Shown: positions 32,366 through 41,300, counted from the first letter of the stretch. The stretch is 44,696 nucleotides of DNA from Nocardioides soli (GCF_014191495.1 NZ_JACHWR010000007.1:1-44696); one strand, 5' to 3'. Notes: a model not told the origin generated them from the sequence alone. Numbers and translations: made by a program.

Positions 32366-34434
32366 CGGACTCCCTCCTGGTGGTGGTCGGGGCGAGGGCG
32401 GATCGGCAGCCGGCGCAGCCAGAGCGCGATCCCGTGGAGGCGGATCAGCGCGGCGCCCCGAAGCGCCGCCGGAGCGGCGCGCCACGCGCGATGGGTGGTG
32501 CGGTACCCCGACAGCGAGGCGCTGAACGTCGCACCGTCGTCGGTCCGCAAGGTGACGGCCACGTGCAGGCGCCGATCCGGGACCGGCACGGCGAGCTGGT
32601 AGCTGCCGTCGATCCCGTGGAACGGCGACACGTACATCGCCTTGGGCGTCGTCGCGCCACCCCGCTCGTCGGGGTGCACCAGGTAGGCGTGCCGGTCGCC
32701 GTAGGTGTTGTGCACCTCGACGACCACGCACGGATCCTGATGTTCCGGCCGGACCCAGAAGACGCTGATCGGGTTGAAGCAGTAGCCGAGCGCGCGCGGG
32801 TGCGCGGCCATCAGCACCCGTCCGCGGCCGAGCTCGACGTCGTGCCGCGTCAGGAAGCGGCTCAGGTTCTCCCGGATGGAGAGGCCCGGGTCGCCGAGGT
32901 GGTCGCGCGCCTCGAAGCGACCGAGCACGCCGTGGTCGGGCAGGTCGTCGAGGTCGACCAGCCAGGTGTGCGAGCGGTGCGTGAACGACCGCTTCACCGG
33001 CGTACGCCGGGTGTGCCGGATGGTCGTCGCGTAAACGCCCGTCACGGTGGTTTCGAGGCTCGTCGCTGACGCTCCTCGCACCTCAACCACCGTGTCGGTG
33101 GTTGAGGAAGGCGCGCCAGCGCCTGCCCTTCGAGACGGTTGCTGCGCAACCTCCTCAGGAACCATCTCGAAACCACCATCACCCCACGACAGCCCCAGCC
33201 GTTCGACAGCCGCCAACCCGGACCGCGCGCCGTCCTCGTGGAATCCCCAGCCGTGGTAGGCGCCGGCGAACGCGACCCGGTCGGTGTCGATGCCCGGCAG
33301 CCGGCGCTGCGCGGCGACGGAGGCCGGGCTGTAGAGCGGGTGCTCGTACTCCATCCGGTCGATCACGGCCGCGGGGTCGACCAGGCCCTCGCCGCCGAGG
33401 GTGACGAGGTAGTGCGTGTCGGTCGGCAGCCGCTGGAGCCGGGTCAGGTCGTAGGTGACGGTGACGTGGTCGCGTGCGTCGGCGGGCCGGCGGAAGTTCC
33501 ACGACGCGCGGGCGCGCTCGGCCCGGGGCAGCAGCGACATGTCGGTGTGCAGCAGCGCGACGTTGGCCGAGTAGGGGATCGCGCCCAGCACCTCGCGCTG
33601 GGCCACGGTCGGCTCGGCGAGCATCGCCAGCGCCTGGCCGGGATGGGTGGCGACCACGACGGCGTCGTACGTCGCGACCGCGCCGTTGCCGTCGGTCACC
33701 TCGACGCCGGTCGGCGTCTCGAGCACCGACGTCACCTTCGTCCCGGTGCGCACCTCGGCGATCGACGCGGCCACCCGCTCGACGTAGGTGCGCGAGCCGC
33801 CGGTGACGGTGCGCCACCGCGGCGAGCCGAGCACGCCGAGCATGCCGTGGTGCTCCAGGAACGTGAAGAGGTAGCGCGCCGGGTAGTCCAGCGCCACCGC
33901 CGGGTCGCACGACCACACCGAGGCGACGAGCGGCTCCATGAAGTGCCGCCGGAAGTACGCCGGGAAGCGGTGCCGGTCGAGGAACTCCCGCAAGGTGAGG
34001 TCGTCGTCGGCGCGGGGCAGCAGGCGCCGGGCGTGGCGGTGGAAGCGCGGGATCTCGATGAGCATCCGCAGGTACGCCGGCCGGGCGGCGTTGCGGCCCG
34101 CCGGGAAGAGCCCGCGTGGGCCGAGCGCGCCGGCGTACTCCAGCCCGGTTACGTCGTCGCGCACCGAGAGCGACATCTCCGACGGCTGCGTCTCGACACC
34201 GAGCTCGCGGAAGAGCCGGAGCAGGGTCGGGTAGGTGCGCTCGTTGTGGACGATGAAGCCGGTGTCGATGCCGAGGCCGTCCGCCCCCTCGGCCACCAGG
34301 TGGGTGTCGGCGTGGCCGCCCAGCCGGTCGTCGGCCTCGTAGAGGGTCACCGACGCCGACCGGGACGCGACGTACGCCGCGGTCAGGCCGGCGACGCCGG
34401 ACCCGACCACGGCGACGGTGTGGGGTGCGCTCAT
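32362..34434 (-). CDS. FAD-dependent oxidoreductase joined to DUF1365 domain (single ORF)
   Basis: The ORF is 690 aa with no stop between two normally separate proteins. Residues 1-418 are an amine-oxidase-like flavoprotein: dinucleotide motif VAVVGSGVAGLTAAYVASRS, YEADDRLGGHADTH, GIDTGFIVHNERTYP, and near the end DRVAFAGAYHGWGFHEDGARS. Residues about 464-690 are DUF1365: VKRSFTHRSHTWLVDLDDLP, HPRALGYCFNPISVFW, VVEVHNTYGDRHAYLVHP. Between them 44 codons are a 132-bp dispersed repeat. A GTG at 33045, directly after the repeat, could still start DUF1365 separately. In M. tuberculosis Rv0449c and Rv0448c are two genes. The ATG at 34434 overlaps the rskA stop. Confidence 0.85.
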   Translation of the reverse strand: MSAPHTVAVVGSGVAGLTAAYVASRSASVTLYEADDRLGGHADTHLVAEGADGLGIDTGFIVHNERTYPTLLRLFRELGVETQPSEMSLSVRDDVTGLEYAGALGPRGLFPAGRNAARPAYLRMLIEIPRFHRHARRLLPRADDDLTLREFLDRHRFPAYFRRHFMEPLVASVWSCDPAVALDYPARYLFTFLEHHGMLGVLGSPRWRTVTGGSRTYVERVAASIAEVRTGTKVTSVLETPTGVEVTDGNGAVATYDAVVVATHPGQALAMLAEPTVAQREVLGAIPYSANVALLHTDMSLLPRAERARASWNFRRPADARDHVTVTYDLTRLQRLPTDTHYLVTLGGEGLVDPAAVIDRMEYEHPLYSPASVAAQRRLPGIDTDRVAFAGAYHGWGFHEDGARSGLAAVERLGLSWGDGGFEMVPEEVAQQPSRRAGAGAPSSTTDTVVEVRGASATSLETTVTGVYATTIRHTRRTPVKRSFTHRSHTWLVDLDDLPDHGVLGRFEARDHLGDPGLSIRENLSRFLTRHDVELGRGRVLMAAHPRALGYCFNPISVFWVRPEHQDPCVVVEVHNTYGDRHAYLVHPDERGGATTPKAMYVSPFHGIDGSYQLAVPVPDRRLHVAVTLRTDDGATFSASLSGYRTTHRAWRAAPAALRGAALIRLHGIALWLRRLPIRPRPDHHQEGVR
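33046..33177. repeat. 132-bp composite palindromic repeat at the FAD/DUF1365 junction
   Basis: Two inverted units meet at a GTGTC centre. Unit 1 runs GGTGGTTTCGAGGCTCG to CCTCAACCACC; unit 2 runs GGTGGTTGAGG, through an inner arm and GTTGCTGCGCAAC, to CTCGAAACCACC. The whole element is a multiple of three and open in the minus-strand coding frame. It has the same architecture as the intergenic copy at 36541-36630. Confidence 0.85.
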
Positions 34435-35147
34435 GCGTCGGACCGGCCGAAGTCGAAGAGCGCGATCGGGTCGGTCGTCGGCGCCGTCGAGCCGCCCGCC
34501 GGCTCCACGGTGATGCCGGCGCCGGTGGCGGTGGCCGCGTCGCCGCTGAGCAGCACCGTCTGGTCCTCCTTCACCGGCATCACGCCGGCCGACACCATGC
34601 CCTCGCCGGGCTGGTCCAGCCAGAGCTGGTAGACCTTGCCCTGCGGCGGCGGCGGCATCTTGCTCGTGACGATGACGGCCCGGCCGACCGAGTCGGAGTG
34701 GGTCACGGTCGCCGAAGCGCCACCGGGGAAGTCGAGCGACGTGCTGAGCGCGTCGGCCGCGTCGAGCACCGACTGGGCGGTCGGCGGCTGCTGCTGGGAG
34801 GTCTCGTCCGCCCAGGGCTGCTGCCAGGCGACGGCGCCGGCGCCGACGAGCACGACCGCGGCGGCGGCCGCCACCAGCAGCCGGACCCGACGGTGGCGCG
34901 GCCTCGGTACCGGGGTCTCCGGCGGGAGTGGGCGGACCGTTGCGATCCCGGCGAGCACCCGGTCGCGCAGCGCGGCCGGCGGCTCGTTCGCGGTGGTCTC
35001 GGCGAGCAGGGTCGCGGCCTCGCGAAGGCCGGCGACCTCGGCGCGGCAGTCCGCGCACTCGGCGAGGTGGCGCTCGAACGCCACCCGCTCGAGGTCGTCG
35101 AGCGCATCGACGGCGTACGCGCCGGACAGGGCGTGGATCTCGGTCAT
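34431..35147 (-). CDS. rskA: anti-sigma factor RskA
   Basis: The protein is 238 aa. The N-terminal anti-sigma region has a zinc-type HxxxCxxC (His 27, Cys 31, Cys 34 in HLAECADC), one membrane helix about 90-108 (LLVAAAAAVVLVGAGAVAW), and an extracytoplasmic C-terminal RskA domain with SKMPPPPQGKVYQLWL and GMVSAGVMPV. It should hold SigK at the membrane until regulated proteolysis frees it, as known in mycobacteria. Its ATG overlaps the sigK stop (ATGA), and its stop overlaps the start of the FAD oxidoreductase. Confidence 0.93.
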   Translation of the reverse strand: MTEIHALSGAYAVDALDDLERVAFERHLAECADCRAEVAGLREAATLLAETTANEPPAALRDRVLAGIATVRPLPPETPVPRPRHRRVRLLVAAAAAVVLVGAGAVAWQQPWADETSQQQPPTAQSVLDAADALSTSLDFPGGASATVTHSDSVGRAVIVTSKMPPPPQGKVYQLWLDQPGEGMVSAGVMPVKEDQTVLLSGDAATATGAGITVEPAGGSTAPTTDPIALFDFGRSDA

Positions 35148-35749
35148 GAGCCGACCCCCAGGGCGTCGCGGAGACGGATCAGTCCGTCGCGGATTCGGGT
35201 CTTGGCGGTGCCGACCGGCAGGTCGAGCATGGTCGCCACCTCCGTGTGGGTGTAGCCACCCAGGTAGGCGAGACCGACGGCCTCGCGCTGCACCTCGGTG
35301 AGGGCCGCCATCGCACTGCGGACCCGACGGGCCTCGAGCGAGGCCTGCGCGGCCTCCGCGGTCACGTCGTGGTCGACCGGCTGGTGCTGGTGGTGGTAGG
35401 TCGTGTCGCGGCGGGTCGACGCCTCGGCCGACCGGACCCGGTCCACCGCGGTGCGATGGGTGATCATCAGCAGCCACGAGAGCGCGCTGCCGCGGCCGGG
35501 GTCGAAGCGGCTCGCCGTCCGCCAGATCTCCAGGAACGCCTCCTGGGTGACCTCCTCGGCCTGGGCCGGGTCGCGGACCACACGGAGGGCGAGCCCGTAG
35601 GCCCGGGCGGCCGTGGCGTCGTACAGACGGGCGAACGCCACTTCGTCGGCCCGGCCGGCCCGCCGCAGCAGGTCGGCCAGGTCCGGCGGGGCGTCAGACG
35701 AGTCATCGTCTGGCGAGGCGCCGGACCCCACTGGTCGGAGGTGCTCCAT
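35144..35749 (-). CDS. sigK: ECF RNA polymerase sigma factor SigK
   Basis: The protein is 201 aa. Sigma2 (about 28-97) includes FARLYDATAARAYGLALRVV, AEEVTQEAFLEIWRTASRFD and SWLLMITHRTAVDRVR. Sigma4 (about 140-195) includes LTEVQREAVGLAYLGGYTHT and LPVGTAKTRIRDGLIRLRD. The adjacent RskA, a fasciclin lipoprotein and the Rv0449c-like gene set identify it as SigK rather than SigL. It follows the fasciclin gene by 20 bp, so it is probably transcribed from the SigK-type promoter at 36492-36518 and autoregulated. Confidence 0.93.
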   Translation of the reverse strand: MEHLRPVGSGASPDDDSSDAPPDLADLLRRAGRADEVAFARLYDATAARAYGLALRVVRDPAQAEEVTQEAFLEIWRTASRFDPGRGSALSWLLMITHRTAVDRVRSAEASTRRDTTYHHQHQPVDHDVTAEAAQASLEARRVRSAMAALTEVQREAVGLAYLGGYTHTEVATMLDLPVGTAKTRIRDGLIRLRDALGVGS

Positions 35750-35769
35750 GGTCGGTCAGTGCCCCCTCG

Positions 35770-36453
35770 TCAGCCCATCGAACCCGGCATCAGGACCGAG
35801 TCGATGACGTAGACGGTGGCGTTGGCGGTCGGGATGTTGCCACAGAGGACCTTCGCCGAGTCGGCGCCGACGGTGAAGTCCTCGCCCGAGCCCTCGACCA
35901 CGACCTTCTCGCCCTCGAGCGTCTGGTGCGATCCGGCGAGCTGGTCGGGAGTGAGCTGGCCCGGGACGACGTGGTAGGTCAGGATCTCGGTGAGCGTCGC
36001 CTTGTCGGACATGACGGCGTTCAGGTCCTTCTTCGGGATCTTCGCGAACGCGTCGTCGGTGGGTGCGAACACCGTGACGCCGTCGGCCGAGTTGAGCGTG
36101 TCGACGAGCCCGGCCTTGTCGACGGCCGCCACGAGCGTCGTGAGCAGCGGGTTGCCGCTCGCGGCGGTCGCGACGGGCTCGGTGGCCATGCCGTCGAAGG
36201 AGCCCGCGCCGTCGCTGGGGATCGAGGAGCAGCCGGCACCGAAGGTCTGGGCGCCGGCGTCCATGGCGTCCCCGGAGCTCATGTCGTCCGAGGGCGACTG
36301 GCTCATGTCGCCGGACGGGCTCTCCCTCATTGAGCTCGAGCTGTCGGAGGCGGTGTCGTCCCCGGAGTCGTCGCTGCTGCAGGCGGCCAGCCCGAGGGCG
36401 GTGGTCAGCGCCAGCACGGCGATGCCGGAGGTGCGTCGGAGGGAGCGGTTCAT
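35770..36453 (-). CDS. fasciclin-domain lipoprotein (Mpt83/Mpt70-like)
   Basis: The protein is 227 aa. The lipobox LAAC (Cys 25) is followed by a Ser/Asp-rich stalk (about 26-75) and one FAS1 domain (about 85-225). FAS1 hallmarks are NPLLTTLVAAVDKAGLVDTL, GVTVFAPTDDAFAKIP, LTYHVVPGQLTPDQL and NATVYVIDSVLMP. In M. tuberculosis mpt83 and mpt70 are the main SigK targets but lie far from sigK; here the fasciclin gene directly heads the sigK operon. ATG 36453 is preceded by GGGAAGG. It is expected to be a surface-exposed lipoprotein. Confidence 0.92.
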   Translation of the reverse strand: MNRSLRRTSGIAVLALTTALGLAACSSDDSGDDTASDSSSSMRESPSGDMSQSPSDDMSSGDAMDAGAQTFGAGCSSIPSDGAGSFDGMATEPVATAASGNPLLTTLVAAVDKAGLVDTLNSADGVTVFAPTDDAFAKIPKKDLNAVMSDKATLTEILTYHVVPGQLTPDQLAGSHQTLEGEKVVVEGSGEDFTVGADSAKVLCGNIPTANATVYVIDSVLMPGSMG

Positions 36454-36491
36454 GATCGGGTGCCTTCCCGTTGCGGTCTGGTCGGGAAGGC

Positions 36492-36518
36492 ATTCGGCGC
36501 CCCCTCCGAAACGGATTG
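36492..36518 (-). promoter_or_regulatory. SigK-type promoter before the fasciclin-sigK operon
   Basis: On the minus strand the -35 is CAATCC and the -10 is CCGAAT, 15 bp apart. The -10 equals the SigK consensus as I recall it from M. tuberculosis (CCATCC and CCGAAT). The expected start of transcription is about 32 nt before the fasciclin ATG, leaving room for its ribosome site. The same pair with the same spacing precedes the molybdoenzyme gene. Confidence 0.75.
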
Positions 36519-36540
36519 GTCCGCTTCCCGGCGGCCTGGT

Positions 36541-36630
36541 GGTGGTTTCGAGGCTCGCTCCGCTCGCGCCTCAATCACCGTGTCGGTGGTTGAGGTGCGA
36601 GGGCCGCCAGGCCCGAGCCTCGAAACCACC
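36541..36630. repeat. 90-bp composite palindromic repeat (intergenic)
   Basis: It starts GGTGGTTTCGAGGCTCGC, passes a central CACCGTGTCGGTG, and ends CGAGCCTCGAAACCACC. Two inverted units meet at GTGTC as in the copy at 33046. It lies 17 bp after the stop of the molybdoenzyme and 88 bp before the fasciclin start, just upstream of the SigK promoter. It may serve as terminator for the molybdoenzyme gene. Confidence 0.85.
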
Positions 36631-36646
36631 ACCGACGATCGCGCGC

Positions 36647-38164
36647 CTACCCGACGTTGACCACGATCTCCTGGATGCCGCTGGAGCCGTCGGGGAAGGG
36701 CGTGGCGCGGTCGGCGGTCTGCACGGTGCCGTCGCCGGCGATCGCGCGGCAGGCGATCGTGTGCCGGCCGGTCTCGGCGGTCCAGGGCAGGTACCACTGC
36801 CGCCAGTAGTCGGCGCCGAGTGAGGGGCCCAGCCGGGCCCGCTGCCAGTCGCCGCCGTCGACACGCACCTCCACCCGCTCGACGCCGCCCTGGTGCTGCG
36901 CCCAGGCGATGCCGCCGATGACGGTCCGGCCGGGGCCGACGGTCGAGAGCGGCTTCGGGGTGTCCACGCGGCTCGAGAGCTTGATCGGGGCATCGGTCGC
37001 CCAGTCGCGGTCGGTCCAGTAGGCGTCCTGCTCGGCGTACGTCGTCAGTGTCATCCGGGTGATCCACTTGCACGCACCGACGAACCCGTAGAGGCCGGGC
37101 ACCACCATCCGGGCCGGGAAGCCGTGCTCGCGAGGCAACGACCTGCCGTTCATGCCGACCGCGATCATCGCGTCGCGGCCGTCGGTCGCCACCGACAGCG
37201 GGGTGCTGATCGTCATGCCGTCGACGTCGGTCGACAGGATCTGGTCCGCCGACGTGTCGCCGATGCCGGCCCGCTCCAGCAGGTCGGTGAGCCGTACGCC
37301 GAGCCAGCGCGCGCCGCCGACGTACCGCCCGCCGACCTCGTTCGAGACGCAGGTCAGCGTGATGTCGCGCTCGATCAGCGGCATCGCCAGCAGGTCGTCG
37401 AAGGTGAAGCTGACCTCCCGGGCGACGTCGCCGTCGATGGTGAGCGTCCAGTCGCCGGCGTCGACGATCGGCAGCGAGAGACGGGTGTCGACGCGGTAGA
37501 AGTCGCCGGTCGGCGTGCGGAGCGGGGTGATGCCCGGGACCCGGTCGTCCAGCGTCCTCGGGAACGGCGGCGCCGGGTCGGTCGTCGCCGGCAGGTCCAC
37601 CGACGTCGTTCGGGTGCGGTACGACGTGATCCAGCGCCCCGCGCCGCCCATCACCACGCCGGCGGCGGCGAGCGAACCGGCCGCGACCAGGAGGCCGCGC
37701 CGGCTCGGACCGGTGCCGCCGGACCGCACACGGACGCGGGTCGAGGTCAGCCACCACAGCCACCACAGCGACCCGACGCCGACGACGCCGGCGACCACGC
37801 TGGGCAGCACGTCCGAGACCGGGGAGCCGGGGCGGCCGAGCGCGGCGCCGACGGGAATCGCCACCAGCCCGACCAGCAGGCCCGTGCCGTACCCGAGCCG
37901 GCGCCGGGAGAGGAGGCCGCCGACCGCCGCGAGCACGACGACCCCGACCATGACCGAGCCCACGAGCACGGTCTTGTCGTGGACGCCGAAGTGCTTGATC
38001 GCCCACTCCTGCAGGGGCGTCGGCGTCAGGTCGATGACCGTCGATCCGACCACGAGCACGGGCGACGACGCGGGTGCGGTGAGCGCCGCGACCAGGTGTC
38101 CGGCGGCGACGCCGACGAGCACGGCCAGGACGCCGAACCCGGAGTACAGCGGTCGGTTCCCCAT
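36647..38164 (-). CDS. membrane-anchored molybdopterin oxidoreductase (sulfite oxidase family)
   Basis: The protein is 505 aa. About four to five N-terminal membrane helices (residues 8-170) precede the Mo-cofactor domain. The latter has FTFDDLLAMPLIERDITLTC, VSNEVGGRYVGGARWLGVRL with the Mo-ligand Cys about 272, HGFPARMVVPGLYGFVGACK and WITRMTLT. A C-terminal Mo-co dimerisation domain follows (RVDTPKPLSTVGPGRTVIGG, GVERVEVRVDGGDWQRARLG). The ATG at 38164 has no ribosome site but lies 7 nt after a SigK-type -10, which suggests a leaderless mRNA. The family oxidises sulfite or reduces S/N-oxides and oxidised Met; the substrate here is unknown. A sole Tyr/Arg-rich Ser-Arg region near 145 is the cytosolic loop. 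Confidence 0.88.
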   Translation of the reverse strand: MGNRPLYSGFGVLAVLVGVAAGHLVAALTAPASSPVLVVGSTVIDLTPTPLQEWAIKHFGVHDKTVLVGSVMVGVVVLAAVGGLLSRRRLGYGTGLLVGLVAIPVGAALGRPGSPVSDVLPSVVAGVVGVGSLWWLWWLTSTRVRVRSGGTGPSRRGLLVAAGSLAAAGVVMGGAGRWITSYRTRTTSVDLPATTDPAPPFPRTLDDRVPGITPLRTPTGDFYRVDTRLSLPIVDAGDWTLTIDGDVAREVSFTFDDLLAMPLIERDITLTCVSNEVGGRYVGGARWLGVRLTDLLERAGIGDTSADQILSTDVDGMTISTPLSVATDGRDAMIAVGMNGRSLPREHGFPARMVVPGLYGFVGACKWITRMTLTTYAEQDAYWTDRDWATDAPIKLSSRVDTPKPLSTVGPGRTVIGGIAWAQHQGGVERVEVRVDGGDWQRARLGPSLGADYWRQWYLPWTAETGRHTIACRAIAGDGTVQTADRATPFPDGSSGIQEIVVNVG

Positions 38165-38171
38165 GGAGGAG

Positions 38172-38198
38172 GTTCGGAGCGGCCCGGCCGTTGGATGG
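38172..38198 (-). promoter_or_regulatory. SigK-type promoter before the molybdoenzyme gene
   Basis: On the minus strand CCATCC (38193-38198), a 15-bp spacer, and CCGAAC (38172-38177). The -35 equals the SigK consensus as I recall it, and spacing is the same as at 36492-36518. Transcription would start at or next to the A of the ATG at 38164. Confidence 0.7.
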
Positions 38199-38340
38199 CC
38201 GCGGCCGGACCCGAGAGACCTGCCGCACACCGCATGCAAGATTTCCTCAAGCCGCCGCCCACCCGCGTGGGTGAACCCTACGGTCGCTGGTTGAACACTG
38301 CCCGGGTCACGGGCGGCGCACACAGCTGGGGGGCTGGCAC

Positions 38341-41300
38341 ATGTCACTGTCGCGCGCACGAATGCGGGCCGCACGACCATCTCGAGCACGCCGAGGCGGT
38401 ACCGCCGCGGTGGCCCTCGGGTTGACCGCGGGCCTGTTCGCGCTCCTGCCGACCGCGCCCGCGGTGGCCACCGGCGGCGGTGGTGGTGGCGGTGGTACGG
38501 CGAGCTTCGTCTGCGCCAGCGACACCGTCTACAGCATCGACCAGGGCTCCCACGCGATCAGCAAGATCACGCCGTCGACCGGCGCGGCATCGTCGAACGG
38601 GTCGTTCGACGCCGGCTCCGGCGACGCCGTGAACGCACTCGCGCTGCCCGGCGGCGGCGGTCGGTACGCCTACGCGTTCAACCGCTCCGACAACCAGGTG
38701 CTGCGCTTCGACGCCGCCACCGGCGACACCGACTCCTACCACCAGCCGTCGAACGACAACGCCAGCAGCGTGATCGCGGGCGCGATCAACCCGGCCACGG
38801 GGATCTACTACTACGCGGCCGGTGGCGACCCGTGGAGGCTCTACGCCTTCAACACCGGCACGAACACCTCGATCGGCCGGGTCGGCACGATCTCCGACCT
38901 GTCCGTGAACGGCGACATGGCCTTCGACGCCGTCGGCAACCTGTACGTCGTCAGCAACGCGAGCAACACCGCCGCCGGCACGCTGGCCCGGGTCAACGGC
39001 CCGCTCCCGACCACCGCGGGCAGCACGACCCTCGCCGCTACCAAGCTCGCCACGCTCCCGGGCAATTCGGGTCAGTACGCGTCGATGGCATTCGACGGCT
39101 CCGGTGACCTGGTGATCGGCACCGGCTCGGGCAAGGTGCTGCGGGTCAACCCGTCGAGCGGCGTGCTGATCTCGACGAAGGACACCAACCGCCAGCTCTC
39201 CGACATGGCGTCCTGCTCGAGCCCGAGCACCGCGAACGCCAACGTCAACCTGCCGTCGGGCCGGCACGGCTCCGGCGACCAGTTCACCGTGACGATCACC
39301 GGCAACGGGGTGTCGAGCGGCAATACCGGCACCACCACCGGCAGCGACTCCGGCCTGCAGGGCAACCCCGCCGAGGTCGCCGGTCCCGTCGTCGTGGTGC
39401 CCGGCAAGACCTACACGATCACCCAGACCGCGGCCGGTGGCACCGACCTCAACGACTACACGACGACCTGGAAGTGCGTGTCGGGCGTCAGCGGCACCAC
39501 GATCGCCAGCGGCGCCGGCAACTCCGGCACGTTCACCGTGCCGGCCTCGGCGGGCAGCACGATCACCTGCACGTTCACCGATCTCCCGCGCCTGCCGGCG
39601 ATCGAGCTCGACAAGACCGCGGGCGCGCTGGTCGACACCGACGGCAACGGCCCGGACGCCGGCGACACCGTCACCTATGGCTTCAAGGTCACCAACACCG
39701 GCAACATCGTGCTCGACCCGGTGACCGTCGCGGACCCGAAGCTCGGCGCGATCACCTGCCCGTCCGGGCCGCTCGCGGTCGGCGCGTCGATCACCTGCAC
39801 GCCGAAGACGTACGCCGTGTCGCAGTCCGAGGTCGACGCCGGGCGCGTCGACAACACCGCGACCGCCACGGGCATCGGCTCGAACGGCGTGCGCGTCACC
39901 GACACCGACTCGGTGACCGTGCCGGTGACGCCGCGGCCCGCCATCGAGCTGGACAAGACGGCCGGACCGGTGGTCGACGCCGACGACAACGGACCCGATG
40001 CCGGCGACACCATCACCTACGGCTTCACCGTGACGAACACCGGCAACGTGACCCTCGACCCGGTGACGCTGGTTGACCTGATGCTGGCCGACGCGATGCT
40101 CGGCGGTGCGATCGCCTGCGGCACCGGGGCGCTGGCGCCGGGGGCGTCGCGGACCTGCACCTCGCAGACCTACGAGCTGACCCAGGCCGACGTGAACGCC
40201 GGCAAGGTCGCGAACACCGCCACCGCGACCGGCACCCCGCCGTCCGGTCCGGTGGTCACCGACACCGACTCCACCACCACGACGCTGGCCGGTGCCCCGG
40301 AGATCGCCCTCGACAAGACCGCGAGCACGATCGTCGACGGTGACGGCAACGGTCCCGATGCGGGAGACACGATCACGTTCGGCTTCGAGGTCACCAACAC
40401 GGGCACCGTCACGCTCGACCCGGTGGCCATCACCGACCCGATGCTCGGCGGAGCGATCGCCTGCGGCACCGGGGCGCTGGCGCCGGGTGCGTCGCGGACC
40501 TGCACCTCGCAGACCTACGAGCTGACCCAGGCCGACGTGAACGCCGGCAAGGTCGACAACACCGCCACCGCGACCGGCACCCCGCCGTCCGGCCCGTCGG
40601 TCACCGACACCGACGGCACCCACACCCCGGTCACCGGCACTCCGGCGATCACACTGGACAAGATCGCCGGCGCGATCGTCGACGGTGACGGCAACGGCCC
40701 CGACCGGGGCGACACGATCGACTACACGTTCGTCGTGACCAACACGGGCACGGTGACCCTGTCGACGGTCGGCGTGAGCGACCCCAAGGCCGGACCGGTC
40801 AGCTGCCCGGTCACCACGCTGGCGCCGGGCGCGTCGACGACGTGCACGGCCGCGGCGTACGCGCTGACCCAGGCCGACGTCGACGCCGGCAAGGTCGACA
40901 ACACCGCCACGGCGACCGGCACTCCGCCGTACGGCCCGAAGGTCACCGACCGCGACTCGACGCACACGCCGGTGCCGCCGCACGCGGCGCTCGAGCTGCT
41001 CAAGACCGCGGGCGCGGTCAACGACGTCAACGGCAACGGCCTCGACGACGGCGACACGGTGACCTACCACTTCACGGTCACCAACACCGGCACCGTGACG
41101 CTGAGCCTGATCGGCGTCACCGACCCCAAGGTCGGCCCGGTCACCTGCCCGGCGACGTCGCTGGCTCCCGGCGAGTCGCTGGAGTGCGAGCCGCGCACCT
41201 ACTCGCTGACCCAGGACGACATCGACCACGGCTCGGTGGACAACACCGCGACCGCGACCGGTACGACGCCGTCGGGCGAGACCGTCGAGGACGACGACTC

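Noticed and set aside
32362..33045. DUF1365 as a separate gene starting at GTG 33045
   Set aside because: Possible, but there is no stop between it and the flavoprotein and no ribosome site before 33045. The fused ORF is the simpler reading and is annotated as such.
27593..38164. The region from the IS to the molybdoenzyme as a genomic island
   Set aside because: Only one IS is present, with a simple target duplication. There is no integrase, tRNA or attachment site, and the SigK genes match a conserved actinobacterial locus with normal codon use.
38164..38389. N-terminal extension of the molybdoenzyme to 38389
   Set aside because: The extra 75 residues have no family similarity, run over the SigK-type promoter, and precede the natural membrane helix start at MGNRPLYSG.
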